Source: Auriscalpium vulgare (Eukaryota > Basidiomycota > Agaricomycetes > Russulales > Auriscalpiaceae). Taken from it: 64,000 nucleotides of DNA. The notes beneath the pieces were generated by a model. That model did not search any database. It worked only from the letters and a program-made list of their open reading frames with translations, and was not told where the DNA came from. The stretch lies in contig JAHBBC010000043.1 in the NCBI GenBank assembly GCA_019915015.1, positions 124,001 to 188,000 on the forward strand. Direction: 5' to 3'. The translations under genes and the position numbers were made by a program. Positions 1-10,498 of this stretch are shown piece by piece; position 1 is the stretch's first letter, and the number at the start of each line of letters is the position of its first letter.

Positions 1-700
1 GCGAGAGATTCGGGGCGTATGCGTGGAGAGGAGAGAGAGTAGCGAGCCTGCGATGGCTCGGCTAAGTCTTCATCTTCGTGCGCTTCTTCTTCTTCTTCCT
101 CCTCCTCCTCCTCCTCCTCCTCCTCCTCCTCTGCCGCCACCAGGTCGCCATCCCGTGCTTCTTCTCCTGAGTCATCCTCCTCTGTGTCATGCTCCTCTGT
201 GTCATGATCCTCTGCATCGCCCGCCTCATCAGCTTCCTCCTCGACGGCGATCCCCGTACGCCTTTGAAACGCTTTCGTAGCCTCCTCCTTCATGTCTAGT
301 AGTATGCGTGCCGCCGCATCCAGTCCGCCCGCAGCCTCGATTACATTCCTCACAACGTCCTCTTGGAACCCGTAGATGCGCGCCATGCCCTGCACAACTA
401 TCATATCCTGCAGAAGTAACTGGTCCGCGGCCGAGCGGCGGCGACGCGATGACGCCGATGCGCCGGAGAGGTGGGACGCAGCGCGGGAGTGTCGACGCCC
501 GGCTGGCGAATCGGCGACGGAGTCGGTGGCCGAGTTGAACCGAGAATGGGACGCAGTGATTGAGCGCGAGCGGGCCGAATTGGACCTTGATGTGCCCGCA
601 CGCGACATGCTTGAGCGCTTTCGCAACTCTAGAAGATCAACGATTGCATCCGGACCAGGGAGCGACTGACGCTGTTTCCCGCGCCTGGGCTCACGGAGGA
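1..700 (-). CDS. Hypothetical protein with acidic C-terminal tail, partial (runs off window)
   Basis: A reading frame on the minus strand stays open from about position 770 to the window edge. It reads, in order, a Ser/Arg-rich segment (about 620-430), a helical segment containing DQLLLQDMIVVQGMARIYGF and then EDVVRNVIEAAGGLDAAARI (about 430-320), and a strongly acidic tail with repeats of HDTEE and a run of about 15 Glu (131-83). The CTC/CTT microsatellite on the plus strand is the coding strand complement of that Glu run, which explains its in-frame GAG/GAA composition. The helical part followed by an acidic tail resembles nuclear or chromatin proteins, but I do not recognise the family. 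The start is not defined; the frame above about 700 may be intron. The end is cut by the window. Confidence 0.5.
83..132. repeat. CTT/CTC trinucleotide microsatellite
   Basis: Five CTT followed by about ten CTC units on the plus strand. In the minus-strand frame they encode consecutive Glu residues, so expansion and contraction would change only the length of the acidic tail of the partial gene. Confidence 0.85.
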
Positions 701-819
701 TAGCCAATATGTGGCCACGAGCTGGCGGCGACTCTGCAAGGATGCGCGAGGACAGAGTCTGCTTTGAGAACGTGGGGCGACATGCATGACATTGTGCGTG
801 CGAGGGAACCGTATCGGTG

Positions 820-1860
820 AGAGTTGGAGTCGCGTCTCCGCCCAAGTCGAGTCGGATCGGAGTTGGCCAATGCCGCTTTCTTCGATCTTGTTGCACTCAC
901 AGATCGCTCGTCGCTGCGACAGACCGCCACCGATCGCCTCCTCCACCCATCTGGCAGCTACATGGCGCAGTGTCCTGTGCTGAGGCCCGCAGGCAGGCCG
1001 TGGACCTTCGGGGGGCTATGGCGCGGTCGAACCTGGTCCGACGGTGCGCATGATTGCGCTCTGGCATCTCTCATCTACTCGCTGACATGCCGTGGACCTC
1101 ACGCACACGAGCATCACGCCGTACGCGCGAGCCTTCCTCGTTGGCCCGACGCCCGCAGGTATTTCTTAACGGTCTGCTTGCCGTAGGCCAGCTGAACCGC
1201 CCACCATGCTAAACCGCATCGCTCGCGCCACGCTGCGCCCGCACCCGCACCGTCCGAAAAGCCACACAAGCCTGCGAGCAAAAAGCCACGTTCATTTGCT
1301 ACGCTACACCGTGACGGACCGTGCCTCCGCCGTGCCTCCCTGCGATTCCAGTACGCGCGCCCTATTCCGTCTCGCCCGCCCCGTCACGACTGATTCGCAA
1401 CGCAGACCTTCGGTCCCAAGCCCGCGCCATCTCGCAGATCCAGGACGGCCGTGCTTCAAGACGGAGCATTGCGGTGGCCTGCGAGGCCTGTGACTGCGAC
1501 CGGTCCGTGTTCTACGTCTCTCAACCCTGCCTTCGCGCTCACCCTCTTCTCGCCAGCGCCGCGACTTGAACTGCCACATGACACAACAGTCCTGCCACCC
1601 GTCCGCTTCCGCTGTGCCGCGGCGGCCTTCAAGAACCAGTCCACGTCACGGTGCGGACGCCCGCACGTACGGCAGCTGGCGGCGCAGTCTACGGTTAGAC
1701 GATGTCGAGGGACCGCGAGGCAGCGCCGGTGCGCGCTGGCGGGCGCAACGCACTGTCGGCGGGGTGGTTGGGCAGAGAGTGGCCGAGGAGAGTGCGCGGG
1801 GATATTCCACTGGCATGCGCATACGAGCGCGCGCCTCTCCTTCATTTCAATTACCTTCGA
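820..1860 (+). repeat. Block U, copy 1 (non-coding spacer of the FunK1 array)
   Basis: This GC-rich block recurs, diverged and in pieces, at 3970-4860, 8366-8560 and 13010-13530, with part of it inverted at 12540-12940. Recognisable anchors are the stretch around 1480-1590 (compare 4460-4560 and 13155-13245) and around 1685-1800 (compare 4660-4770, 8375-8490 and 13365-13470). Many open frames cross it on both strands, but none is kept in the same frame across copies, so I treat it as a duplicated spacer and not as a gene. Confidence 0.7.
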
Positions 1861-2062
1861 CAGTAGGATCACTTTTGACTGATGAACCTAGCCTAGATAT
1901 GGGCGGACAACGGCGATTTTTGACTGCAAGTTGAGCTTCATGATCAAGGTCCGTATGTATGTACAACGGGTATGGATCGTTCGCGTATGCTGAGGCGTGG
2001 ATTCTGCGCAGCACAATTCAAGCCAAGCAGTACTGTGCGGCTCGCTGAAGGTTCGTGTTCGC
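1856..2062 (+). repeat. Block D, copy 1 (3' spacer linked to FunK1 copies)
   Basis: A block of about 210 bp with a conserved core (GATATGGGCGGA, then a stretch ending in GCGGCTCGCTGAAGGTTCGT). It also lies at 6118-6330, 8540-8800 and 13530-13790, and each time it sits just 3' of a FunK1 coding sequence. Its repeated linkage to the kinase shows that gene and spacer were duplicated together. Confidence 0.75.
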
Positions 2063-2393
2063 TAATCGAGCATAGAGAACTTGAACATCCGCGTCTGCTC
2101 GCTGGTGCCCAGCACGCTCTCTGCGTCGTCAATCGACCAATGCAATTCGTGCAAGAATCCGAGCATTTCCAATTACTCAGCACTATTTCTCCCGGCATAT
2201 CATAGCGGTCTCTACGTGGTTCATCGAGAGACTGCGTGGAAGAAATTACTGAGGATCTTCAATTACTCGGCACTATCTAAACGTGCATATTTTAGGTTCG
2301 GATCAAACCCCCCGCGAACGCCAAGGGGTATGAGACTGTGCATATTCGGCTACATACACGCTATCAAAGTACATACTGTCTAGATAAATACGG
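2063..2393. other. Gap between block D and FunK1 copy 1
   Basis: No gene is seen in these 330 bases. It is the 3' flank of FunK1 copy 1 and contains no conserved coding stretch. Confidence 0.5.
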
Positions 2394-3299
2394 TCACTTC
2401 CACAAGTTTGGGGCCCCCTTCTTCCCGATGCCGTTGAATCTACCATACAACTCAACTTCCTCTTTCTGTACCTGTGCCTCAAACACATCTTTGTCATCCA
2501 AGCCCTCAACTTCCTCTTCCATGGGCGGCTGTTCCTGTGCCACAATCACGTTCGGATTGAGGCGTTGGAATTCGCGCAGTTGCACGAATTCAAGAAGCCT
2601 ATACGTAAGTGGCCAATGCGAGGTCCAAGTTCCAGGAGGCTTCTTGTTCAACCTGGCGAGGGGATCGCTGAGGAAATCCCACTTCTTTTCACGGCACTGT
2701 TTATAGTCACCAGTGATCCACGCGTCGGCTTGCCCCCCCTTGACCTTCTCGCCGTTCTGGTAGGTGATGACGACATAGGCGAGAATCCAGATGAAAGATT
2801 CGAGGTCGTGCCAGTAGGTCCTCGTGATCTTCCCCGGCCAATATTTATCGGAGAGGAGCTCGAGGGGCATGAAGGGTACGGTGCCCGTGCGCTCTAGGTG
2901 CGCGTGGTCGCTTTTTCCGTCGATGTTGGCAAGGTCCCAGTCGTTGAGAACACCGTACACGTCGTTGCCCTTCTTGTAGTACATGAGGGTGGACAAGCTG
3001 GGATCTCTGTGTTGGATGCCCTTTCTCCACCAACGATAGTGACCTATGTACCTGTCAGCGTGAATCAGAAATCTTTGCAAGCGCGACGTACACTTCACGC
3101 AGTCAAGCCATGCTGCTAAAAATTCGTCGCCGCTCAGCTTAGAGATCGGCTTCGGCCGCTTGAAGGCAATGATGCGATACATGCGGCGAGTGACGTTCGG
3201 GAGAGGACGAAGGACATCACAGATGTCGCCCGTCTCCATATGAGAGTAGCCGATGGCGCCGTTGTGCAGCGGCAGCGACGTGAGGATGCGCGAGGGCAT
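2394..3299 (-). CDS. FunK1-type kinase copy 1, short form without N-lobe
   Basis: Fungal-type protein kinase (FunK1/Pkinase_fungal) C-lobe. It keeps the catalytic loop IQHRDPSLSTLMYY, the DFG-equivalent DWDLA, the P+1 segment RTGTVPFMPLELL and the diagnostic DLESFIWILAYVV. The loop residue expected to be Asn (HRDxxxxN) is Thr, so metal binding may be impaired. The protein starts at MPSRIL, directly before the PLPN-RRMYRIIAF segment, so the N-lobe with the ATP-binding Lys is absent. An intron is predicted at 3044-3091 (48 bp, GTACGT...TAG); because it is a multiple of three and has no stop, the unspliced frame also stays open. Splicing gives DCVKCHYRWW, which matches the other copies. It could be a pseudokinase or an expressed remnant. 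Confidence 0.75.
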   Translation of the reverse strand: MPSRILTSLPLHNGAIGYSHMETGDICDVLRPLPNVTRRMYRIIAFKRPKPISKLSGDEFLAAWLDCVKCTSRLQRFLIHADRYIGHYRWWRKGIQHRDPSLSTLMYYKKGNDVYGVLNDWDLANIDGKSDHAHLERTGTVPFMPLELLSDKYWPGKITRTYWHDLESFIWILAYVVITYQNGEKVKGGQADAWITGDYKQCREKKWDFLSDPLARLNKKPPGTWTSHWPLTYRLLEFVQLREFQRLNPNVIVAQEQPPMEEEVEGLDDKDVFEAQVQKEEVELYGRFNGIGKKGAPNLWK

Positions 3300-3539
3300 G
3301 TGCGGCGCGAGCAGTCAGAGTTCTTGGCAGGCGCACGGTGAGGCGTAGTAGGTTGCTGTCGGTCGAGAGCGAGTTAGTATGCAAGCAATGCAGCTAATGT
3401 GCAACGCACCTGGCGGCGGCTTACTGTAAGGAGAGCGGGGAGATGCGGACGTGTGTTAGCGATGGTGGACGAGGGTTCAAGTTGGCAGCCTCGCCGTGTG
3501 CGCGTGGCAGCACAGTTTCGACAGCAATTGCAGAACATG

Positions 3540-3760
3540 CTCCGAGACGCGTGTACGATGCTGCGTCTGAGTTGAGTATCTGAATAGCCGTCATACGAAC
3601 AGCAACATACCTTCACGGGATCTCCATGGAGGGGCACCAGCTCAGTATGGTCTACCCGGCAGTCTCCTCGTCGAGGCATCAGGTCCGGCTGGCGAGAGGA
3701 TAAATTGTGCCAAATAGATGTCGAAGAGTTATCGAGGAAACAGCCTGCGACACGGTCGAG
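3540..3760 (-). repeat. Conserved segment upstream of FunK1 copies 1 and 2; possible 5' exon
   Basis: On the minus strand this stretch is clearly homologous to 7976-8150. Both copies contain LVPLHG/LAPLHG followed by a GTATGT donor-like site (minus strand, near 3608 and 8034). The frame in copy 1 reads SIWHNLSSRQPDLMPRR, but the equivalent frame in copy 2 is broken. It may be a 5' untranslated or short coding exon of the short FunK1 genes; I see no kinase motif in it. Confidence 0.45.
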
Positions 3761-3969
3761 ATACGCGGGAGACGAGCCGGCGGCGACGCAAAGATGTGCG
3801 AGGAGATCTTCATTGAGTACTGAGTTTGAGAACGTGGGGCGATGCATTACGATGTACAGATGTGTGTTCGAGGCAGCTGCAACGGTCGATTGGCAGGCTG
3901 TGCGCGCGCGCGAGTCCCTCCCGACCGGAAGTCACGGGCCGATGCTTGCTCCCTGCATCTCGCGATCAT

Positions 3970-4860
3970 CTTGCTGCACTCACATTCACAGATCGCTCTT
4001 CGCTGCGACAGTGGACCTTCGGGGGCCTATGGAGCGGTCGAACCTGGTCCGACGGTGCGTATGACTGCGCTCTGGCATCTCTCATCCAGTCGCTGACATG
4101 ACCGTAGACCTCACGCCCACGAGCATTTTGAACGCTGCACAGGCGAGTTTTCCTCGTTGGCCCGACGCCTGCCTGCATCGCAGGGTTTTTATAACGGTCT
4201 GCTTGCGCTGAACCGCCCGCTGAGCCGCACCACGGCCAGCTAAACCGCATCGCCCGCGCCACGCTCCTGTCCGCGGCGCCCGCACCCGCACCATCCGAAA
4301 AGCCGCACATCCCTGCGCAAGCCAGCAAGCACAAATCTACGTTCATTAGCTACGCTGCTACACGGAACGTGCCTCCGCCGTGCCTCCCAGCGATCCCAGT
4401 ACGCGCCCTATTCCGTCTCGGACTTCAAGCTTCAAGACGGAGCATTGTGGTGGCCTGCGAGGCCTGTGACTGCGACCGGTCCGTGTTCTGCTTCTCTCAG
4501 CCCTGCCTTCGTGCTCACCCTCTTCTCGCCAGCGCCGCGACTTGAACTACCACAAAACACAACAGTCCTGCCACCTGTCCGCTCCCGCAGTGCCGTGGCG
4601 GCCTTCAAGAACCAGTCCACGACACGGTGCGGACGCCCCGCAAGTACGGCAGCTGGCGGCGCAGTCCACGCTTAGACGATGACGAGGGACCGCGACACAG
4701 CGCCAGTGCGCGCTAGCGGGCGCAGCGCACTGTCGGCGGGGTGGTTGGGCAGAGAGTGGCGGAGGAGAGTGCGCGCGGGGATGGTCCGAGCGCATACGAG
4801 CCCGCGCCTTTCTTCATTTCAATTACCTTCGACAGTAGGATGACTTTTCACTGATGGACC
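3970..4860 (+). repeat. Block U, copy 2
   Basis: Diverged copy of the 820-1860 block, in the same orientation. It contains the anchor stretches near 4030-4100, 4460-4560 and 4660-4770. No maintained reading frame is seen. Confidence 0.7.
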
Positions 4861-5428
4861 TAGCCTATCACCGCCAACTCAACCGGGTCTGAGTTAAAGA
4901 CTCGGCACAATATGCTTGAGTCCTTGTGATCAGAGCTGTAGGATATCGAGGGCAGGCCTGTGAGGTCTGAAGATGAGTATCACAGGAGAGCTAGAAAATT
5001 CAGATACCTAGCAAAGATCTCCTAGGATATCCCACAGGTATTCAATGCGCCAGGTCTTCGAGGTGCGGGCCGTGGCTCTCGCTTATAAATATACACCGCT
5101 TGATTATTTCCCTTGATTTCTCCGGGCTTAAAATTTTTGCTTGCCGCTTATGTGGTGCTCAGCAAACTAGCATTGAAAGGTACTGCATGTACTACTGTAG
5201 TATGTATTTACAATAGTAAGAGTAGAGTCTCCCAATGACAACATCAATAAACACTACACAAGGAGCGTGAGTAGGCAGGCAGTCCCAGCAGTACCCCAGC
5301 TCTCCCGATATGTTGCTGGCTAAACAGTCCTAGCCTAAGAATGACGATGAGGAATGTCGACAGACGGCGGAGTCCGGACGATTTGGAGGATGGGAAGCGC
5401 GACATAGCAGACAGCACAGTTGTGCTAG
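4861..5428. other. Spacer with short palindromic GATATC-rich motifs
   Basis: No gene is seen. Around 4935-5040 there are repeated GATATC/AGATCTCC-type words, which recur as AGATATCTCATAGATATCTC near 5924-5946. Confidence 0.4.
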
Positions 5429-5512
5429 GCAGCGAGCGGGACAGGGCAGCGAGCGGGACAGGGCAGCGAGCGGGACAGGGCAGCGAGCGGGACAGGGCAG
5501 CAAGCGGACAGG
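5429..5512. repeat. 17-bp minisatellite
   Basis: Between four and five tandem copies of a 17-bp unit GCAGCGAGCGGGACAGG, decaying into diverged units up to about 5560. It is non-coding as far as I can see. Confidence 0.85.
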
Positions 5513-6117
5513 ACAGTGAGCAGACAGGGCGGCGAGCGAACAGGGCGGCAGACAGGGCGGACGAAGCGGCGAGTGGGACGGACTCGAGCGCGACTGCGGG
5601 AGCGTGAGGCTGGCGTTTTCTCTGAGTGGTGTCATCCACGGCCTTTCGGATCCAGTGTTCATGTCAGGTTGGTATTTGCAGAGACGTATCATCGTGGCCG
5701 GCATGCGGGAAGTGATGAAGTCGGGAGGAAAGAGGGTTGGCGACGCTCGAAGGTTGAACATTGAACATGGTCACGCGGGCATGAGTGTATTTAGGGCAGG
5801 CTTGCTCGACACTTCCATCAAACAACAGTGTGATGGCACGAGTGGGGGGAAATTTTCTCCAGAGCTTTCACAGATATCCAAATTTTTCGAGAGCCCAGGC
5901 AAAATATCTGTACTGTCTCTTCGAGATATCTCATAGATATCTCAGAGGTATCCTACAAATAACTACGCGCTGTGATCTCCGGGGCCTCAAATTAAGATCC
6001 CACGGACATTTCAGGAAGATGTCGCTCAGGTGCTCCGCGCCGGAGCTCTCTGTGATATCTGGTTGAGTTGGCGGTGCGGAACGACTGTCTTCCGCGCAAG
6101 GTCGGCAACGGAGACTA

Positions 6118-6330
6118 GATCTAGCCTAGATATGGGCGGAACAACGGCAATTTTTGACTGCAAATTGAACTCCATTATCAAGGTGCGCATGTACAACTGG
6201 TATGGATCGTTCGCGTATGCTGAGGCGTGGATTCTGTGCAGCACAATCAAAGTCAAGCAGTACTGTGCGGCTCGCGGAAGGTTCGTGTTGACGCCGGTCC
6301 ACCGTGATTTCGCAGAGGACTCGTCTGCGT
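6118..6330 (+). repeat. Block D, copy 2
   Basis: Homologous to 1856-2062, 8540-8800 and 13530-13790. It lies about 200 bp 3' of FunK1 copy 2. Confidence 0.75.
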
Positions 6331-6524
6331 CGCACAATCTGAGCTTCTGATTTCATTATGTACGAGACCTGTATGCTACATAATAATAGTACATACGAGA
6401 ATGCGCATCGATTTTCGATGCAGTCCATGTGGTGAAGGTACGCGTAATTCAATCACAATCTATACCTGCATGCCGAAAAACTCAGTACAATTCGGTTCGG
6501 AGTGGGCATCCGCATTGCGCGGAG

Positions 6525-7411
6525 TCACTGTACTGAATATCCGTAATCCTCCATGGTCTCGATAACGGTCGTGTAATAGGTATCATCCGATGTGGGGTCA
6601 ACCACGGGCTGGCGGACTCCGCCTGGGCTTCTGGTCCGCCGCCGCTGTAGTCCGGGCCGTCGAAGGACCCAGGCTCCTGCGGTGACAGTGAGAAGGTCAC
6701 GCGCTAGTGGCCACTCATCTTTCCAAGCCTCCGCGATGTCTTCCTTCTCCATGCCATCCATCACAAAGTCGAGCTTCTCCTTGCGACATTGCTCATAGTC
6801 TCCTGTTTCCCATGTGTCGGCTGGCCGCGGACCTTTCTTGAGCCTCTTCCCGCCTTTCTCGAAGCTGAGGAACTGAAAGGCGAGGACCCAGACGAACGAC
6901 TCCAGGTCGTGATAGTAGGTCCTCTCGATCTTTCCATCCCAGTACTCGGTATTGAGTAGCGCGAGCGGCATGAAGGGGATGGTGCCGGTGCGTTCTAGGT
7001 AGCCGTGAGTGTTTTCTTCTCCTTGGATGTTGGCCAGATCCCAATCGCTGGAAAAGCCGCAAACAGCGCCGCCCTTCCTGCAGTACATGAAATTGGAGAG
7101 GTTAGGCCCTCTCTGTTGGACGCCCTGTTTGCACAGATGACGATGGCCTAGGTACAAGTCAGCGCGCGACTCGGACAGAAATCCCGGTGCGACGTACATC
7201 TCACACAATCGAGCCATGCTTTCACGAACTCGTCGCCACGCAGCTCGCGGACCGGCTGTAGCATCGCGAAGGCGATGGTGCGAAGCACACGCCGGCCGAC
7301 GTTCGCGACGGGACGAAGGCCCGGGGCTTCACGGATGCCGCACATTTCCGAACGAAAGCAGTTGATGGCGCCACGGGTCGGCGGCGGCGATGCGAGGGTG
7401 CGCGAAGGCAT
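6525..7411 (-). CDS. FunK1-type copy 2, short form with lost catalytic loop
   Basis: Two exons joined across a 50-bp intron at 7148-7197 (GTACGT...CTAG). Without splicing the two halves lie in different frames; with it they join as DCVRCHRHLCKQG. The start at 7411 gives MPSRTLAS, which parallels copy 1. Kinase C-lobe landmarks are DWDLANI, RTGTIPFMPLALL and DLESFVWVLAFQFL. The catalytic loop reads VQQRGPNLSNFMYC, so both the His and the catalytic Asp of HRD are gone, and there is no N-lobe. It must be a pseudokinase or a decaying gene, although frame and splice sites are intact. Confidence 0.7.
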
Positions 7412-8365
7412 GTCCAGCAATGGCGTCAATGCGCGATGAGTCGTGGGCGCAGGTAGGGTGTGCAGGGGCGTGGTGTTGGGTAGGGTTGGGTGCTGTCGGG
7501 CGAGAGGTTGAGCGAGGGCGATGAGGACAACAATGTGAGCGCGATGAACAGCAGTGTACTGACCAGGTGTGTACAGGGCTCTGGTGATGCCCGTTGTCGA
7601 CGAGGGCACCTGCCACCGCGATGTATGCGCGCGTCAGGGTCGAGCGCCGGGCGCGAATGGGCGACGACTCGAGGACAGCTCATGGCGTGCACGTGGAGAG
7701 CGATCGTGCGTTGGATGTAGAGCCCAGGGAGTAAATATACTGGCCATGGAAGATGAGGATGCGGGCGAGTGTAGCTCCCTGCACGCAAGGTGACGGTCAC
7801 CTGTGCTCGAAGGTTGAACGTCAGCTGCTCCACATTCGTATCTCTGGAGTACTCACATAGTGCACATCGTTACGATCGTAGCGTCTAGTATTCCATATCC
7901 AGCCTTTGATGCGCGCCCAGATGTGTTTCGCGAGGTCGACGCGATGTGCGCGTGGTTTAGTGATGGCTGGGACACGCGTGTGCGATGCTGAGTCTGAGTT
8001 GAGTATCCGACTAGCCGTAATACTAACAGCAACATACCTTCACGGGATTTCCGTGGAGGGGCGCCAGCTCAGCATCGCTTGCTCGGCGGCCTGCTCGTCG
8101 AGACATCAGGTCCGGCTTGTGAGACGGGGAAATTGTGCCAATTAGATGTCGAAGCAGATCTCGAGCAACCAGGCGACACGTTCGAGATACCCGAGAGCCA
8201 TGTAGCCACGAGTCGGCGGCGGCGGCGACGACGCAGCATTGAGTCTGAGAACGTGCGGCGATGTATGTGTGTGCGAGGCAACTACTAGCCAGTGCAAGAG
8301 TCGCTCAGCCGGGCGAGAGTCACCTGGAGTTGGGCGGAAGGGATCGGGCCGATAGTACTTGCTCG

Positions 8366-8972
8366 TGGGCCTCCTTCGCTTAGACGATGACGAGGGACCG
8401 CGACACAGCGCCGGTGCGCGCTGGAGGGCGCAGTGCACTGTCGGCGGGGTGGTTGGGCAGAGAGTGGCCGAGGAGAGTGCGCGGGGATGTTCCACTGGCA
8501 TGCGTATACGAGCGCGCGCCTCTCCTTCATTCCAATTCCCTTCGACATTAGGATGACTTTTTACTGATGGACCTTGCCTAGATATGGGCGGAACAACTCG
8601 GCGATTTTTTACTGCGAGTTGAGCTCCATAATCAAGGTGCGCATGTACAAATGATATGGATCGTTCGCGTATGCTGAGGCGTGGATTCTGCGCAGCACAA
8701 TCAAAGTCAAGCAGTAGTACAGTGCGGCTCGCTGAAGGTTCGTGTTGACGCCGGTCCACCGTGATGTTGCAGAGGTCTCGTTTGCGTCGCCCAATCTGAG
8801 CTTCTGATTTCACTATGTACAAGACTTGTCTGCTACATAATCATAGTACATACAAGAATGCGCATCGACGATGCGGTCCATGTCCTGAAGGTACGCGTAA
8901 TTCAATCAAAATCTACCTGCATGCCAGAAAAAAGTACAAATCGGTGTGGAGTGGGTATTGCATTGCGTAGAG
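8366..8972. repeat. Recently duplicated spacer (partial U plus D copy 3)
   Basis: From about 8366 to the end of FunK1 copy 3 the sequence is nearly the same as 13366 onward. Block D copy 3 lies at 8540-8800. The near identity of spacer and gene shows that this is the most recent duplication in the cluster. Confidence 0.8.
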
Positions 8973-10030
8973 TCACTGCACTTGATATTTGAGTGCCTTC
9001 ATGAACTCCTTCACTTTCTCGTAATAGGCATCATTCGATGTGGTGTCAAGGACTGGGACGGGCTTAGCCCCGGGAAGGACGATGTCTTGACCGGCGGTCT
9101 GTCGGTTGGCCCAGGCTCTTGCGGTGAGCCTGAGAAGGTTATATGCTAGTGGCCACTCATCCTTCCAAGCCTTCGCGATGCCTTCCTTCTCCATGCCATC
9201 TGACACAAAGTCCCGCTTCTCTTTTCTGCATTTCTCATAGTTTCCTGTTTCCCACTCGTCGGCTGCACCTTCCTTGAGCCTCTCCCCGTCTTCGTCGAAG
9301 CTGAGGCACTGAAAGGCGAGGACCCAGACGAACGACTCCAGGTCGTGATAGTAGGTCCTCTCGATCTTTCCATCCCAGTACTTGGTATTGAGTAGCGCGA
9401 GCGGCATGAAGGGGATGGTGCCGGTGCGTTCTAGGTAAGTGTGGGCGTCGTTTTCGTTTTTTCCTTTGATGTATGCCAGATCCCAATCGTTGAGAACGCC
9501 GTAAACGGTGGTGCCCTCCTTGTAGTACATGAGGTTGGCGAGGCTCGGATCTCGGTGTTCAACGCCCTCTTTCCATAGATGATAATGGCCTAGATACAAG
9601 TCAGCGTGACTCAGAGTAAGTATAATGGACGGCGACGTACACGTAACACAGTCAAACCACGCTTTCACGAATTCGTGGCCGCGCAGCTCACGGATCGGCT
9701 GCCGCATCTTGAAGGCGATGACGCGAAGTATACAGTGACTAGAGATGCCCGAATCGATATCAAGCGCCTCCCGGATTTCTTTTGTTTCCGAACCGTAATC
9801 TTCGTAGCCGAAGCTGGTTGGAGGATGTTTCTCAAGTCCGAGCTTCTGAAGGTTGACGCTGCGAACGACCTTCCGTGCTTCCTGGATAATTTTAACCTCG
9901 CTGGTCCTACTTTCATCGGGCCAATAGATTTTGACGGCATAGGGCTCTGGTCTTATCACTCCAGTGCTGACGTTCGATCCGCCTACGACTTGTGCCCAGC
10001 GCCCTATGATAGCCGTAGATTTCAGTCAGC
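8973..10030 (-). pseudogene. FunK1-type kinase copy 3, 5'-truncated
   Basis: It is nearly identical to copy 5 along its length. It has the N-lobe Lys in YAVKIYWP, the helix-C Glu in TSEVKIIQEAR, catalytic loop VEHRDPSLANLMYY, DWDLA, RTGTIPFMPLALL and DLESFVWVLAFQCL. A 51-bp intron lies at 9590-9640. Reading upstream, homology to copy 5 stops at about 10025 inside the VVGGSN segment, and the next bases are the intron of a different FunK1 copy. No start codon is available, so the kinase core is complete but the N-terminal part is missing. It could still be expressed as the 3' half of a chimeric transcript with the fragment next to it. Confidence 0.7.
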
Positions 10031-10031
10031 G

Positions 10032-10262
10032 TTACCTGGAGAAAGATACACTGCGCGACGTACAATTCACGCAATCAAGCCATGGTTTGACAAATCCGTC
10101 GCCACTCAGCTCACAGATTGGCTTCAGGTGCTTGAAGGGGATGGCGCGAAACATACGGCGGTCGACGTTTGGGAGACGACAACGGTCATCGAGAATGGCG
10201 CTCGTTTCGAAGCGAAACTTGTGAGGACCATGGTCGGGAGACGCGAGGATGCGTGAGGTCAT
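10032..10262 (-). pseudogene. Orphan N-terminal half of a short-form FunK1
   Basis: It starts at 10262 with MTSRILASP and continues through RLPNVDRRMFRAIPF and LSGDGFVKPWLDCVNC, exactly the first exon of the short FunK1 forms. The donor GTACGT follows, and about 40 bp later, at the place where an acceptor is expected, the sequence switches to the middle of the 5' part of copy 3. The second exon of this copy is absent. Confidence 0.7.
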
Positions 10263-10498
10263 GGACAGCGAGTATGAGAGGGCGCGGTGAAGATATGGGC
10301 GTGAGTCGTGTGTGCTGGTGGTGGAGTAGGGGCGTGGACTGGCGCCAGTGCTGTCGAGCGAGGTGCTGGCAGACAGGCGAGAGCCTGAGCGAAGTTGATA
10401 AGCGGATAGGGCCAGGGTGCCGGAGTCGAGCTGCCACGCTCCATGCGCGCGGTCAGGGTGTCGGCAGGAAAAGTTGACGACTCGAGCCTCGAGGCCGA

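Noticed and set aside
23..280. Plus-strand frame rich in Leu and Pro
   Set aside because: It is the complement of the Glu-coding microsatellite; the long open frame with sensible composition is on the minus strand.
824..1186. Open frames in the U blocks (also 1451-1882, 12547-13005, 8142-8822, 13294-13809)
   Set aside because: The DNA is repeated, but reading frames are not conserved between copies and no family motif is visible.
5429..5560. Short regular repeat that could look like a CRISPR array
   Set aside because: Head-to-tail 17-bp units without spacers, in a fungal genome.
9606..10256. 216-residue frame on the plus strand
   Set aside because: Antisense to two FunK1 copies whose minus-strand frames carry kinase motifs and splice sites.
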